64,000 nt of DNA, taken from Coenobita brevimanus. Its lineage: Eukaryota > Arthropoda > Malacostraca > Decapoda > Coenobitidae. The stretch is taken from assembly GCA_032717465.1 (NCBI GenBank), contig CM064690.1, positions 27,275,653-27,339,652 on the forward strand, written 5' to 3'. The notes beneath the pieces are model-generated. The model saw only the letters and a program-made list of their open reading frames with translations. It made no database searches and had not been told where the DNA came from. Position numbers and translations under genes: made by a program. Below are positions 1-11,791 of this stretch, in pieces. Every line of letters starts with the position of its first letter. Position 1 is the stretch's first letter.

Positions 1-20
1 CCAGACGATTTTACTCAGCT
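1..20 (+). repeat. M3 foldback element, core relic at window edge
   Basis: Begins with the M3 core in the orientation CCAGACGATTTTATTCAGCT, with one mismatch (ACTCAG for ATTCAG). The rest of the element lies outside the window. The same core recurs about 30 times across the window. Confidence 0.7.
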
Positions 21-67
21 TACGACGATTCCTGGGTGATATTTTGCAACGTTGTTTGACTATAGCT

Positions 68-280
68 GTATTCTCCTCTGTTAAGGAAGCTCCCTAACAC
101 TTCTTCCTTCGCGATTTATTTTTGAATACTGGTGGTTAATATCTTTTTGTGCGTTATCCATGCAAAGGATGGCGATATTGGAAGGATTTGTGTAACAGAG
201 AGGAGGACAGTAAGGTGTAATAAGAAGAATGAATCACTTAGAAAAAGGTGTTAGGGAACTTCCTCACCTGACGAGAATAC
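68..280 (+). repeat. M2 foldback (MITE-like) element, copy 1
   Basis: A 213-bp element with imperfect terminal inverted repeats of about 45 bases. The left end reads GTATTCTCCTCTGTTAAGG and the right end is the reverse complement of GTATTCTCGTC-type sequence (ACGAGAATAC). Length and both ends match copies at 7948-8160 and 18542-18734. The middle (about 120-225) is not shared and has no coding capacity, so this is a non-autonomous element. Small frames overlapping it are chance. Confidence 0.85.
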
Positions 281-600
281 GACTCCATGAAAGATATCCA
301 TTTCACCACGACGATGTATTTTGGATTCTCTTCTTGCTGTCACCAGGCAATTTTATTTACCTTGGAATGTGTTCTCTGTTATCTAATTATATGCCTTTGG
401 TTCCTTCTCCCTTGCATAAAAAGAAATCATGGGTATGTAGTGTTAAACAGGTATAGAAAACACAACACAACGTTAAGATGTGCAAATGTACAACCCCTAT
501 AAAAATTGCGTTAGCTTCTGAAGGTGTTTTCCCATATATTTATCTCATTCTTTATAGCCCCATTAGGAGCGTGGAAGCCCTGGGTGAGGATATTGGCTCA
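281..600. other. Non-coding sequence with an M3 core relic
   Basis: AT-rich sequence between an M2 and an M1 element. Positions 343-362 (CCAGGCAATTTTATTTACCT) are a diverged M3 core. Two short open frames show no protein-like features. Confidence 0.45.
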
Positions 601-801
601 TTTTACTTTAACTTGGCCTAAAATTGCCATCTCTCCATCCGGAATGCGGAGCTGTAACAACATATTAACACCAGAATATCATGCTTGTCAGAAGAAAGTG
701 CTGTGAATATGATGAAGAGCCGTAACAATGTCTTTTTCTGCAACTGCCCCACGAGTAATTAGCTGCTAAGGGTCGAAAATTTGGGCCAAGTTAGCGTAAA
801 A
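601..801 (+). repeat. M1 foldback (MITE-like) element, copy 1
   Basis: A 201-bp element. The left end TTTTACTTTAACTTGGCC is the inverted complement of the right end GGCCAAGTTAGCGTAAAA, and the inverted repeat extends about 30 bases. The interior (TCTCCATC, then TAACAACATATTAACAC, then AGAAGTGCT) is shared with copies at 5231, 7212, 11792, 11980, 18973 and 48638. It has no transposase and cannot be autonomous. Confidence 0.9.
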
Positions 802-1822
802 GAGCTTCAGGGCATACAATTAAGGCGACAATGAACAAACGATAGCCCTTGAGCAACATTGCAAAGGCGACTTAACAGACCACCAGGCGTTCATGTTATT
901 GTATGGTTACCACCCAAGTTAGTAAATGGATTTCTGGGGCTTCTGGAAATCATTTTGCCTGTTACTCAGCGTAGACTCATATCAAGGCAGCACTACATCA
1001 AGTGAGTGGATGATGGGCGTCTCCCCTTACCAATGTTAGTAATTATCATCGTGTGCATCTGTGGAAAACCATGTGAAACTAGATGTAATCCAAACTGCTC
1101 ATTATCCTGTGTTAGGTAGTTGGGTAATTAATGCAGTGAGTGGTGATTTCCGCGTAATTAGATAAAATACACCTCTAATAACACACGGGTTTGATATGTG
1201 ATAAGGCCCGGCTATTCAATTATGCATGATGTTTATGTCATTAAATTACATAATGGCGTAACGTTTGCCGAGGTGCGAATCAGTTATCTAGGAAAAAAGG
1301 TAATCTAAAGCAAAGTGTGCATAATAATTGTTGTATAAAGTGCTAATCATGTCGTCAATAAAGAGGAACTATGTTAATGAGGAGACTGACCAGCAGCAAT
1401 TTAAATACTTCAATTCCATGACGACATATTAGATCGGGTGCATTTCTAAGAGCTGCTCTGTCCGTCTGTCTCGCACTAATGAGTATCGGACTCCAGGTGC
1501 TTTCTGACTGACAGAGGGGCCCTGAAACTCCCGCATCTTACATTTTTGCAGTGATCATTTTAGTCCTACTGCTGTTAGACGAGCTTCCGTAGTTTAGACC
1601 GTACTGTTAGTAAAGAGGTTAATGTACTGATGACGAAGGTGATGATGATGATGATGATTATGATGATTATTATTACCGTGATGATGATGATGATAATGAT
1701 ATCGATGATGTACTGTAGGATACCTTTTGCTCCTCCAGTTCGAACAGTAACTTCAAGCTGAACATACCTGCGTAAGAGTAGCAACACCAAATACTGTTGT
1801 TGAAGAGCCAGAGAGCCGAGAA

Positions 1823-1827
<5 letters not shown>
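802..1827. other. Unique AT-rich non-coding region
   Basis: About 1 kb without repeats recognisable inside the window, without a protein-like frame and without a clear regulatory motif. It ends in short GATGAT runs (1640-1703) before a (TC)n array. Confidence 0.4.

Positions 1828-1880
<53 letters not shown>
1828..1880. repeat. (TC)n microsatellite
   Basis: Perfect TC dinucleotide run of 53 bases. Confidence 0.98.
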
Positions 1881-1883
<3 letters not shown>

Positions 1884-2074
1884 TGATAAATCTGTACACC
1901 TGTGGACATAAATGCCGATTCACTTTATGACGCTTAATAATGAAACTCTGAACAATGACATTCGACACCTTACACTGCAGCCATCGGATCCTTGCAAACA
2001 TTTCAGAATTCTGTGTAACAGTTTCACATTTCTTCGCCTAAAAAGTGACGCGACATTATTGACTGAAACGGTAC

Positions 2075-2076
<2 letters not shown>

Positions 2077-2119
<43 letters not shown>
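2077..2119. repeat. (AC)n microsatellite
   Basis: Perfect AC dinucleotide run. Frames of alternating His-Thr or Val-Cys over it are artefacts. Confidence 0.98.
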
Positions 2120-2122
<3 letters not shown>

Positions 2123-2900
2123 CAATCCACCGACTAAAAACAACAATGGACTTAGAAACCCAGGAATTACCGCAGTCAAAACAATGCCCCCCACTACACA
2201 CACACCTCAAGACGCCTCAAAAATATTACTTCATAACCTCGGCCCCCACAATGCACCGCTACTGGATATTATTCCCCTCTAGTACGGTGCTTCTTTTTTG
2301 TGCGTTACCTCCTGACGATTTTACTCAGACTGGCAGAGACTTTATAGACTGGACGGGCTAGTATAGTCTTCATTAACCTCTTCTCCACTACAGGTAATTT
2401 CCAAGCTGATAATATTGTTCTGTAGCTGCAAGAATACACTAAAGAGGTCATCCTGCTGAAGTGGAAATTCCCCTCACTAAGATGGGCTAGTATAGGGTTA
2501 TGTAAAATAATTGATGGTGGCACTGATAAGATGGGCAGACCGACATGGTAGTGAAAATGGTAAATAACACTTTTTATTTTTTAGTTCCCCTCAGTTGCAT
2601 GACCTCCCATTTTTTAATTTTTCTCACCATTAGGCGATTTTATTTCTACCAGGAGAGATTTTTTTTTAAAATGGAGCGATTAAGTAGAGTTTCCATTACC
2701 ATGTTCACTACTTGGGGGTCTCCTAAACTGTACGAACTTCCTGGCGGGAGCAATAATACACCAAAAGAAAAGTCACACTGTGGAAAAGATTTAACCTCTT
2801 TACTACCATCCACTCATTCAGTGCAGTGCTGCCTTCCAGTATCTTTACACTGGCTGATGTTAACGGGGTCCCAGGAAACCATTTACCGCGTTGAGTGGTA
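2120..2900. other. Non-coding region with two M3 relics
   Basis: Diverged M3 cores lie at 2311-2330 (CCTGACGATTTTACTCAGAC) and 2630-2649. TTAACCTCTT-type M3 ends appear near 2374 and 2792. GATGGGCTAGTATAG occurs near 2480 and GACGGGCTAGTATAG near 2350, a short local duplication. No gene seen. Confidence 0.5.
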
Positions 2901-2924
2901 ATCAGTTAACTAAATGATGTCTGG

Positions 2925-3000
2925 TGGTCTAGCGAGTTAAGGCGCCTCAACCAGATGAAGTCCAAAGGTTTTACATCATAAGGGTGTTTGGATTTATTGC
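2925..3000 (+). repeat. Possible tRNA-derived SINE relic
   Basis: GGTGGTCTAGCGAGTTAAGG resembles the D-arm/A-box region of a tRNA. AAGGTTTTACATC about 35 bases further could be a decayed B box. No complete cloverleaf can be drawn, so this is at best a relic. Confidence 0.25.
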
Positions 3001-3149
3001 TCACATCATTATGGCACGAAAACTGGAGTGTGTACTGGCATATTAATTCGCTGTCTTTCGCTGATACTTCCCTATACCAACCTACCACGTAAGGACGAGC
3101 AGGTCTGTTGTTGTTGGCTTTCTTTTCCTTTATGCCTGTAAGAGGGGTG

Positions 3150-3555
3150 GGAAGAGGGTGGTAAGGTGGGTCACTGGGTGGGTAGAGGTGGTAGGGTAGG
3201 TCATGAATGGTAAGGTGGGTCAAGGGGTGGTGGGCTGAGGGTGATAGGGTAAGCCATAGCAGGGAAGTGAGTGGAAGGGTGGGTCATGGGGTGGGTAAAG
3301 GGTGGGTAGAGGTGGGTTAAGATGGGTTACGTGGAGGGATGGGGTGGTTGGGTAGGTCATGGGGTGGTTAGGAGTGGGTAAGGATGGGTTACGTGGAGGG
3401 TTGGGGTGGTAGGGTGGGTCATGGGGTGGTTAGGGGTGGGTAAGGATGGGTTATGAGGAGGGCTGGGGTGGTAGGGTGGGTCATCGGGTGGGTAAAGGGT
3501 GGGTAAGGATGGGTTATGTGGAGGGTTGGGGTGGTAGGGTGGGTCATGGGGTGGG
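3150..3555. repeat. G-rich 62-bp minisatellite
   Basis: Degenerate tandem repeat. The last four units (from about 3331) are about 62 bp and contain GGAGGGTTGGGGTGGTAGGG, TCATGGGGTGG and AAGGATGGGTTA. Earlier units are shorter and more diverged. The plus strand has many runs of three or four G, so quadruplex formation is plausible. Confidence 0.85.
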
Positions 3556-3674
3556 TAGGGCTTACGTACATGATTACCTCGCCTGCCTGCTCTCTCGCTA
3601 ACTCGATTGCGTTGAGTTAGGCGGAGAGGTGCGGTCCACGTCAAACAGGGGAGGTCGACTGGCGCGTGAGTGTA

Positions 3675-3924
3675 CTTTGTCGCGAGTTGAAAGGAGGAGG
3701 TGGCGAGTAGAAGGGGAAGAGGTGGCGAGTGAAAGGGAGGAGGTGGCGAGTGAATGGGAGGATGATGCGAGTACAAGGGGAGGAGGTGGCGAGTGAGAGG
3801 GAGATGATGGCGAATGAAAGGGAGGAGGTCACGGGTGGAAGAGGAAGAGGTGGCGATTAGATGGGGAGAAGGTCGCGAGAGGGAGGGGAGACGCTCGCGA
3901 GTGGGAGAGATGGAACTCGCGAGT
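3675..3924. repeat. 24-bp minisatellite
   Basis: About ten imperfect units of the type GAGGAGGTGGCGAGTGAAAGG, becoming more diverged toward 3900. It directly follows the 62-bp G-rich array. Confidence 0.85.
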
Positions 3925-4001
3925 GCAATGAGGGAGGTCGGTGATGACGAAAGACAATGCTAACAGGAAAGAAAGAAGACTGACACTCGCTTCCAGCATG
4001 C

Positions 4002-4117
<116 letters not shown>

Positions 4118-4268
4118 ATAAGCACAATGCGATATTTTTTAGCGTGTGTGTGTATGTGTGTATAAGTGTAAGTTTGTTCATGTTTCTAAGCATGTTTATT
4201 TCATGTCTATAAACATATAAACATTACACATCTATATATTTCCACAGTATTCACATTCTCTCCCTAAT

Positions 4269-4271
<3 letters not shown>

Positions 4272-4320
<49 letters not shown>
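4272..4320. repeat. (AC)n microsatellite
   Basis: Perfect AC run in AT-rich sequence. Confidence 0.98.
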
Positions 4321-4324
<4 letters not shown>

Positions 4325-4453
4325 ACTCATCATCCATTTTCCATTTTTTCTCATCTAAACGGCTAAGCATTTCGTTTTATTTTTTCATATATCTAAATTG
4401 AGATCTAAATGACACATCTCTAGTTTACATTTACCTAACTCACAAAAAAATGC

Positions 4454-4457
<4 letters not shown>

Positions 4458-4506
<49 letters not shown>

Positions 4507-4635
4507 TGGAAGACAATTTGAGGATACGTACTACGGTATATAAAGAGTGACTTAATGCAGACAGAGAGAAAGAGGGGACAAAAAAGACGGAAAAAAAAAA
4601 AAGACCACGAGAGAGAGAGAGAGAGAGAGAGAGAG
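4458..4635. repeat. Two (GA)n microsatellites
   Basis: GA runs at 4458-4503 and 4609-4635, separated by purine-rich sequence. Confidence 0.95.
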
Positions 4636-4701
4636 CATTGCGTCACTCATTATCTGCCTCGTTATCAGCCGCGTATGACGGTAATTTACGCCGCAGTTCA
4701 G

Positions 4702-4702
<1 letters not shown>

Positions 4703-4751
<49 letters not shown>
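4703..4751. repeat. (GT)n microsatellite
   Basis: Perfect run of 49 bases. Confidence 0.98.
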
Positions 4752-4752
<1 letters not shown>

Positions 4753-4769
4753 GCAGGCCGCCTCATTAC

Positions 4770-5170
4770 GACTACACCTGAAATTAACCCAAACGATTCA
4801 CCTGTACGCGTCCTGATATTTGCCGGGGAAATTAACCGGGCTAATGTATGTGGATATTTAGTGCTGAATTACTCTGAATAACGCACGGGTATTTACCCTG
4901 GAAATAAGCACGATCAAGAGAGGATATTAACCGTGGATTTGTGGATATTAACTGCGAGAATTGGCTTGGATAGTGTGGATATTTATTCTCAAATTAACCG
5001 GAATAACGAGTAGATAATTTTAGTGCATGTGTGAGGATTTACCGCGGAAATGTGGAATTAAAAGTGGACATATGGATATTTACCATGGACGTGGAGATAT
5101 TTACCATGAATACTGACTTTTTAGCATGTGAATATCTACCGTGGAAATTAACCGGGACGGAGAACAAATA
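4770..5170. repeat. Degenerate tandem repeat, unit about 30-45 bp
   Basis: Repeated phrases GTGGATATTTA, ATATTTACC(A/G)TGGA and GAAATTAACCGGG occur at irregular 30-45-bp spacing over about 400 bp. The array is old and strongly diverged and stops shortly before an M1 element. Confidence 0.75.
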
Positions 5171-5230
5171 TCTTCCACGAAGTAACCTGGATAAGGCTAC
5201 GTATATATGGTGGTGTATCTCTGCCATCCT

Positions 5231-5430
5231 TTTTACTCTAACTTGGCCTAAAATTACCGTCTCTCCATCTCCACTGCTGAGTTGTAGCAATAAATTAACA
5301 CTAGAATATGATGCTAGTCACGAAGCAGTGCCATGGTAAGGATGCACAGCCACAGTATTGCCTTGTTCTGCCACTGAGCTACGTGATATATGCTGCAAAA
5401 GGACGAAAATCTTGACCAGCTTAACGTGAA
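5231..5430 (+). repeat. M1 foldback element, copy 2
   Basis: Starts TTTTACTCTAACTTGGCC and ends with AGCTTAACGTGAAA, its diverged inverted complement. Interior phrases (CTAGTCACGAAGCAGTGC and AGCTACGTGATATATGCTGC) match the other copies. About 200 bp, no coding capacity. Confidence 0.9.
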
Positions 5431-5830
5431 AGAACTACAGACATTGCTGGAAAGTTAAAGGCTTGGTTTAATATATATTTCTTGTTCATGTGATACGGAA
5501 CTATTTAACTCCTTCACCACGAGGCAGCATTTTATCTTTCATTCTGACATAGGATGAAGCAAGGCAGGGTCCAGGAAAAGAAAAAGATGAAGAGAAATAA
5601 AGAACGAAAGAGGGAAAGATAACAGCATGGCCACTGAATTGTTCCACTCATTCACTCATTATTCAAACCACTAAATCCTGACCCAACCTTATGGGACTAA
5701 TTATCTACACATACTTATTTCTATACATATATTTTTAATGAGCTTTACTTACAAGGGTCAATCAGTCAAATTTCAAGTTTAAAAAATGGAATATAAGCAA
5801 AATAGCGATATCAGCTTTGTGAAAGGATTG

Positions 5831-5834
<4 letters not shown>
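5431..5834. other. Non-coding region
   Basis: TTAACTCCTTCACCAC at about 5507 is a solitary M3-type end. Otherwise no repeat or gene is recognised. Confidence 0.4.

Positions 5835-5921
<87 letters not shown>
5835..5921. repeat. (TC)n followed by (A)36
   Basis: A 51-bp TC run abuts a 36-base A run, the longest homopolymer in the window. Confidence 0.97.
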
Positions 5922-5924
<3 letters not shown>

Positions 5925-6011
5925 TATTGTGGAACTGACTGCAATCACCCCGAGGCAGCCAGCGTATCGTATTCGAGGTGCCATGTTACTGACGGGTTTT
6001 ATTCAGCACAG

Positions 6012-6012
6012 G

Positions 6013-6046
<34 letters not shown>

Positions 6047-6340
6047 AATAACCTGTCCAGCAGACAGGCTTTAACTGACACAGAAGAATGATGATAATGA
6101 TGATGATGATAAAAAATAAAATGTTCAACCTTCTAGATGCAACAAGAGAATCAGGCATTATATTTCCAGAAGACGATTATATAAAGATGAAGATCTTGAA
6201 CAATTAGAATTTATGCAGCTTTAGGAAGATCTACAGTAAAAAGGAGGCTGACTAGGGATATCAGTGACCCTGCCTGTTTGTTTAGTTGTAAGCTAAAATA
6301 AACACCCTTTAAGACACCAATAGTAGTAGTAGTAGTAGTA

Positions 6341-6381
<41 letters not shown>
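6012..6381. repeat. TGA, TAG and TAA trinucleotide arrays
   Basis: TGA repeat at 6012-6044, shorter TGA run near 6090-6110, and a TAG-to-TAA compound array at 6321-6381. Sequence between them is AT-rich and non-coding. Confidence 0.95.
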
Positions 6382-6383
<2 letters not shown>

Positions 6384-6904
6384 AATCGTTTGATGACACT
6401 GATTCTAGTACCGGTACTACTACTACTACTCATCCAGTTCGTAAAATCTCCCTTTAGCTAAACAAAATCGCTTGAAGAAAGAATACACAAAAAACAGACG
6501 TCGTAATTGTGAAAGAATAAAGCAAAAAAAAAGCCACAACGAAAAAAAACACTTGGGACTAAAACAAAAAAAAATATATATATATAGCAGAAAGCGAGGC
6601 GATGGATATAGGAAGGGAGTTTCATATTCTGTACAGATGAAAACTTTGGAACAGACGAGGATGAAAAACCATACACACGACGTATATACAGCATATATAT
6701 ACAAAGAAAAAAAAACTCACTCTCGACATTGGGAATAAAAGTCTGTCAAAAAAACTCGAATAGCTGAAAAAGGCGCACATACACAAGAAAAAAAAAATGG
6801 TGGGCGGGGGGGGAAGGGGAGGGTACGATAGCAGAAAAATGGAAGAGGATAAAAAAGAGGTAGGTGTGGACACTGAGATGGCTAATATGACGGACATTCA
6901 CCGT
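6382..6904. other. A-rich non-coding region
   Basis: Many A8-A10 runs and short TATATA runs. The Phe/Lys-rich short frames on both strands are composition artefacts. Confidence 0.5.
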
Positions 6905-7068
6905 TCTTGATTGCGCCCACCACCACTAGATTGATTACTTGATTGCACTAGATTGATTACTTGATTGCATGTATACCAGACACTGACTCCTTGACTGCGC
7001 ACGGTCTACGCTTGCTTATCTTACTGACCGCATACTGATTCTTCGACCGTGGACAATTTTGCATGACT
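6905..7068. repeat. Degenerate tandem repeat (CTTGATTGCA type)
   Basis: A 22-base phrase starting CTAGATTGATTACTTGAT is directly repeated near 6929-6970. Weaker copies (CTTGACTGCGCAC, CTTATCTTACTGACCGCA) follow. Similar phrases (TCCTGATTGCGTAC, GCCTGACTGCACGC) reappear at 7480-7560, so the array is probably interrupted by the LINE scrap and M1 copy 3. Confidence 0.65.
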
Positions 7069-7180
7069 GAGAGGTATATGAGAGAAGGGGATGTGGGGGG
7101 AGGGCAGCGTAACGGCAGGGGATAGGGAGACAAGGTGATTTGTTTGTGGCCATCCCTAACTGGCTATACTCCTAGATATA
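7069..7180 (+). mobile_element. Non-LTR retrotransposon 3'-end scrap
   Basis: Aligns by eye to the last part of the LINE relic on the minus strand at 43755-44035. Shared phrases are GAGAGGTATATGAGAGA, GGGGGGAGGGCAG, GGGATAGGGAGACA and TTTGTTTGTGGCCA. It ends near CTAGATATAC, a decayed version of the GATA-rich tail seen in other copies. Only about 110 bp remain, with indels breaking the reading frame. Confidence 0.75.
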
Positions 7181-7211
7181 CAGATAATTGTTTGACTGGG
7201 AAATCTACTGC

Positions 7212-7411
7212 TTTCACTCTAACCTGGCCTAAAATGGCTGTTTCTCCATCTTCAGTGCTCAGGTGTAACAAGAGATCAACCATAAAACACGTTGCTAATC
7301 ACGAAGAAGTGCTATGAGAAGGGCGTAGAGTCGAAGGATTGTCTTTTTCCTCCACCAACCTACGTAAAATAAGCTGCAAAGGACAAAAATCTAGGCCAAG
7401 TAAGGGTAAAA
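7212..7411 (+). repeat. M1 foldback element, copy 3
   Basis: A 200-bp element starting TTTCACTCTAACCTGGCC and ending GGCCAAGTAAGGGTAAAA. The interior GCTAATCACGAAGAAGTGCT and AAAATAAGCTGCAAAGGAC match copies 1 and 2. Confidence 0.92.
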
Positions 7412-7597
7412 GGAGTACAGCAAATCAGAATCTTGCAAAGTACATTTATTTGTGATTCGTTAGTGCACGCCAACTCTTAGTGTCCTGATTGCGTACAACA
7501 TAGGCTTCCTTAATAACAACTTAGCAATTATCAAAAACGTTGCCTGACTGCACGCTTCTTTGTGATTTGCATGCGGATTCAGTAACTTTAAACTACG

Positions 7598-7672
7598 GAG
7601 GCTCTGTGGTTACCGTGTTCGCCTCGTGATCTGTATGCACCGAAAGTCAGGGTTCGAAACTCAGCCGGACAT
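7598..7672 (+). repeat. tRNA-derived SINE head
   Basis: The stretch CTCTGTGGTTACCGTGTTCG fits a diverged A-box/D-arm, and about 45 bases downstream GGGTTCGAAAC is a near-consensus B box (GGTTCGAnnCC). Spacing suits an internal RNA polymerase III promoter. No acceptor-stem pairing is evident, so a SINE head is more likely than a functional tRNA gene. The 3' limit is not defined. Confidence 0.55.
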
Positions 7673-7947
7673 ACAGTATACTGGCTCTGTTATACGTCCG
7701 CTCATATGCTAGTATATACTCCTATTTTGTCGATCCAAACCACCCATATACACTGACTCTAATACACACAGATATAGCCAACATACCGTACAACATTGAT
7801 CATTCCACACCCATTATTATTAGTTTTTGTTTCATTTTCTTAAGGCAGACATCCCTTCCCGGTTAGTACTTTGCCAACATGGGGGAGGGTTGTCCGTAGC
7901 TGTCTCTCTCTTTCAGTGAAGAGATTTGGTGGACGTCATACAGGCCC

Positions 7948-8160
7948 GTATTCTCGCCGGTTAAGGAAGCTCCCAAACACCTCTTCCTAAGCGATTTATT
8001 TTACTTATTACTTTCTACCGTCCTCTTCCGTGTCATAAGCATCATTCTCACATCAGCATTTTCAGCATCAATAGCATACAAATCGATGTTAACCAGCCGC
8101 ATCCAAAACTAAATCGCTAAGGAACAGGTGTTATGGAGCTTCCTTAACCGACGAGAAGAT
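7948..8160 (+). repeat. M2 foldback element, copy 2
   Basis: The best preserved M2 copy: 213 bp, left end GTATTCTCGCCGGTTAAGG with AAGCTCCCAAACACCTCTTC inside it, right end CTTCCTTAACCGACGAGAAG. The inverted repeats pair over about 50 bases including TAAGCGATTTA / TAAATCGCTAA. The central sequence of about 110 bp is AT-rich and non-coding. Confidence 0.93.
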
Positions 8161-8219
8161 AAGAAACGGACCGATACAGACGCAATCAATTACTCAGACT
8201 GGACGAAAGTCAAAGAACA

Positions 8220-8790
8220 AAAGTGAACAGAAGGGGAAGTTGGCTGAGAGAAGGGAAGAAAAGTAAGGACACCAAGAAGAGGAGAGGAGAGGAGAGGAGA
8301 GGAGAGGAGAGGAGAGAAGTGAATTGGCGAGATGTGGAGAGAAGAAAATAAAGAGTAACTGGTGAAAAGGGGAAGACAACGTGAGACGAGTTGGGAGGAA
8401 AATATAAGGAAAAGTTGAGAAAACGGAGAAAAGAAGAGAATGGGAGAGCATTTGGAAAGAAAAAACAAGAAAAAGACAAAAATAGGAAAAAGAGAAGAAA
8501 GAAAAGAATGGGAGAGAGAAAGTGAGAGAGGATGGAGGAAGGAATATTGAGAAAGAAGAGAGAGAGAACAGATTAAGAAAGATGTTAGAGTGATTGAAGA
8601 AAGGGGAAAAATAGAGAATAAAGAAAGAAAAAGTTAATAAAGAAAAATGAGAGAGGGAAAACGGAGAGGAGGGGAGAAGGGGAAGGAAGGGAGGGAAGTA
8701 CAGAGAGGGAGGAGAGAGTGGGAGAGGGGGAGGGGATGGAGAGGGAGGAGAGAGAGGGGGGAAGGGGAGAGGAGGGAGGGAATTTTTTAC
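8220..8790. repeat. Polypurine tract with (GGAGA)n
   Basis: The plus strand is almost entirely A and G for about 570 bp, with a clean GGAGA pentanucleotide array at 8278-8316. Long Ser/Pro/Leu/Phe frames on the minus strand are artefacts. A short GA run follows at 8830-8848. Confidence 0.92.
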
Positions 8791-8949
8791 TTCTCTTAAC
8801 TTTTTCCCGATCTGAGCCACCAGCAATTGGAGAGAGAGAGAGAGAGAGAATTACCTCGTGAAGAATATGCGTCACTTTTGAGAAACCTGTCGCAATGAAG
8901 AGGTTAAAAACATCATCGACTATACACACTTCTTAAGCACTTTGGTCGG

Positions 8950-9122
8950 TTAAGGGAGTGTCCATACCAAATGCATGCTGGCGGGGGTATCTGGTTCACT
9001 GTAATCCATTCTCTTCTGGCCCGTACCCGCTCGCATCCGAGAGGGTCACTTTACGTTACAGAGGCAAAACTTCCGCCCGCAACCCTCCGCGCCAGCATGC
9101 ATTTGGTGTGGACGTGACCTAA
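8950..9122. repeat. M4 foldback (MITE-like) element
   Basis: A 173-bp element whose ends are inverted complements. GTCCATACCAAATGCATGCT on the left pairs with AGCATGCATTTGGTGTGGAC on the right, with outer TTAAGG/CCTAA. Its interior is GC-richer than the surroundings (CCCGTACCCGCTCGCATCC). Only one copy is visible here. Without a second copy, a simple hairpin cannot be excluded. Confidence 0.8.
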
Positions 9123-9699
9123 TACCAGAGGAATTAGTTGAGCTGAGGGAATCGATGCCAGGCAAAGGTGTAACATTTCCTTACGATGACGTGTTTATAT
9201 TTATTCCTGACACTACTGGACTATAACAGAGTAGAAGAACTTTCATATTTATCTTTGCGATTCCAGACTCTTATTTTTATCTTTGTGGTCCCAGGTTCAT
9301 CTGAACGTGAAGTCAGTGCACTGATGGCTGAATCTACCCTTTTCCTATCCACCATCCTCCTTTTGGGTGACAGGCCAGGGATTGAGGGACTTCTGAATAA
9401 CCGGGCAATGGAGAGGACCCAGATATACCGGTGCCACCACGTGAAGGCGTTCCCCCCTCTAGCACTCAATGAAGAGATGATTTTTTTTTTCATTTCATCC
9501 CATACGAAAAGTAACTCCAAAGCTTAAAATCGTGAGAAACAGGCAAAAATATAATATACAAAACGTGATAAGAAGGAGGCGATGAACATTCTTTTTTTTT
9601 CTCTCAGGCTATCAGACGAACTGTTCAGCTGGGAGGTCTGGTCTCACTGACATGGTTTATATGGGTTGATAAGAATTTAGAAATCTTTTAATTTCTTTC
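9123..9699. other. Unique non-coding region
   Basis: Open frames of about 100 codons exist on both strands (9186-9527 plus, 9520-9221 minus). Neither shows a recognisable domain, start context or splice signal, and they overlap each other. Treated as chance. Confidence 0.4.
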
Positions 9700-10140
9700 G
9701 TTCTTGGTTCTCTCATATTACGATTTACTTTCACCATCTCATCACTTCTCTTCCTACATCATAGTTCTTCATCAATATTTTGTTCTCACCCTTTCTCCTT
9801 CCTTTTCATCGTTAAATACCAGTCTTCTTTTTTTCATATTCCCGTCCCCTCCCCCCCTCCTCTCTCTCTCTCTCTCCATAAATCACAGTGCTACCATTCT
9901 CTTCTATTGTGCTCGTTCCTCCCTTTTTCTACTCCTCTGCCATATATTCACAACTCCAAACATTCCTCTTCCTCTATTTACTCTTTTTCACCCTGGTTTC
10001 TCTTCTCACAACCCATGCATGTCTCTACTCTCTCCCTCATCCCCTCCCTCTCTCCCTCTCCCTTACCTCTTTTCTCTCTCCCTCTCCTTCCTTCTCTCTC
10101 CCTCTCCCACTCCTCTCCCTCACATCCTATCACTTCATCT
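9700..10140. repeat. Pyrimidine-rich tract
   Basis: C/T-rich plus strand, most extreme from 9840 to 10130 (CTCTCCCTC repeats). Non-coding. Confidence 0.85.
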
Positions 10141-10210
10141 GATCTGAATTCGGACAGGCCTCTGAATAGAAGCTGACGACCTCAACCCACAATGCACACC
10201 CGGATCGTAG

Positions 10211-11311
<1,101 letters not shown>

Positions 11312-11362
<51 letters not shown>

Positions 11363-11435
11363 AAAATACATACATACAAACCGACAGACACTCAGAACCG
11401 CACTCACACATACGTACAAAAAATCACCAACCACC

Positions 11436-11479
<44 letters not shown>
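11312..11479. repeat. Two (AC)n microsatellites
   Basis: Perfect runs at 11312-11359 and 11437-11479. Confidence 0.97.
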
Positions 11480-11484
<5 letters not shown>

Positions 11485-11791
11485 ACGCACACAACACAGT
11501 ACAGTCCAGGCCATGGAGAATACGGCAACAAATCATGTGTACTCAGCTCGTCTCCATCGTCTTAACAAATTCGTTGCAATTCTGGGAAGGAGCCGAGATT
11601 GACACGTTCCCTGAAATCACCACAAATTAAAGTATGAATATAACTGCGAAGGTTATTTTTGTCGAACCTTCCTCCTTGAGTTCTGAAGAAGTAATTATTG
11701 CAGTGTCATTCTCCTTCATAACCCCTTGTATCTGATTAATTTATTTTTATTCTTATTTTTTTGGTGCTATTTTTGTTTTCATTAAGGTTTG
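11480..11791. other. Non-coding region
   Basis: Nothing recognised in about 310 bp before the M1 pair. Confidence 0.35.

Noticed and set aside
9186..9527. 113-codon plus frame and 99-codon minus frame
   Set aside because: They overlap each other on opposite strands, with no recognisable domain and no splice or start support.
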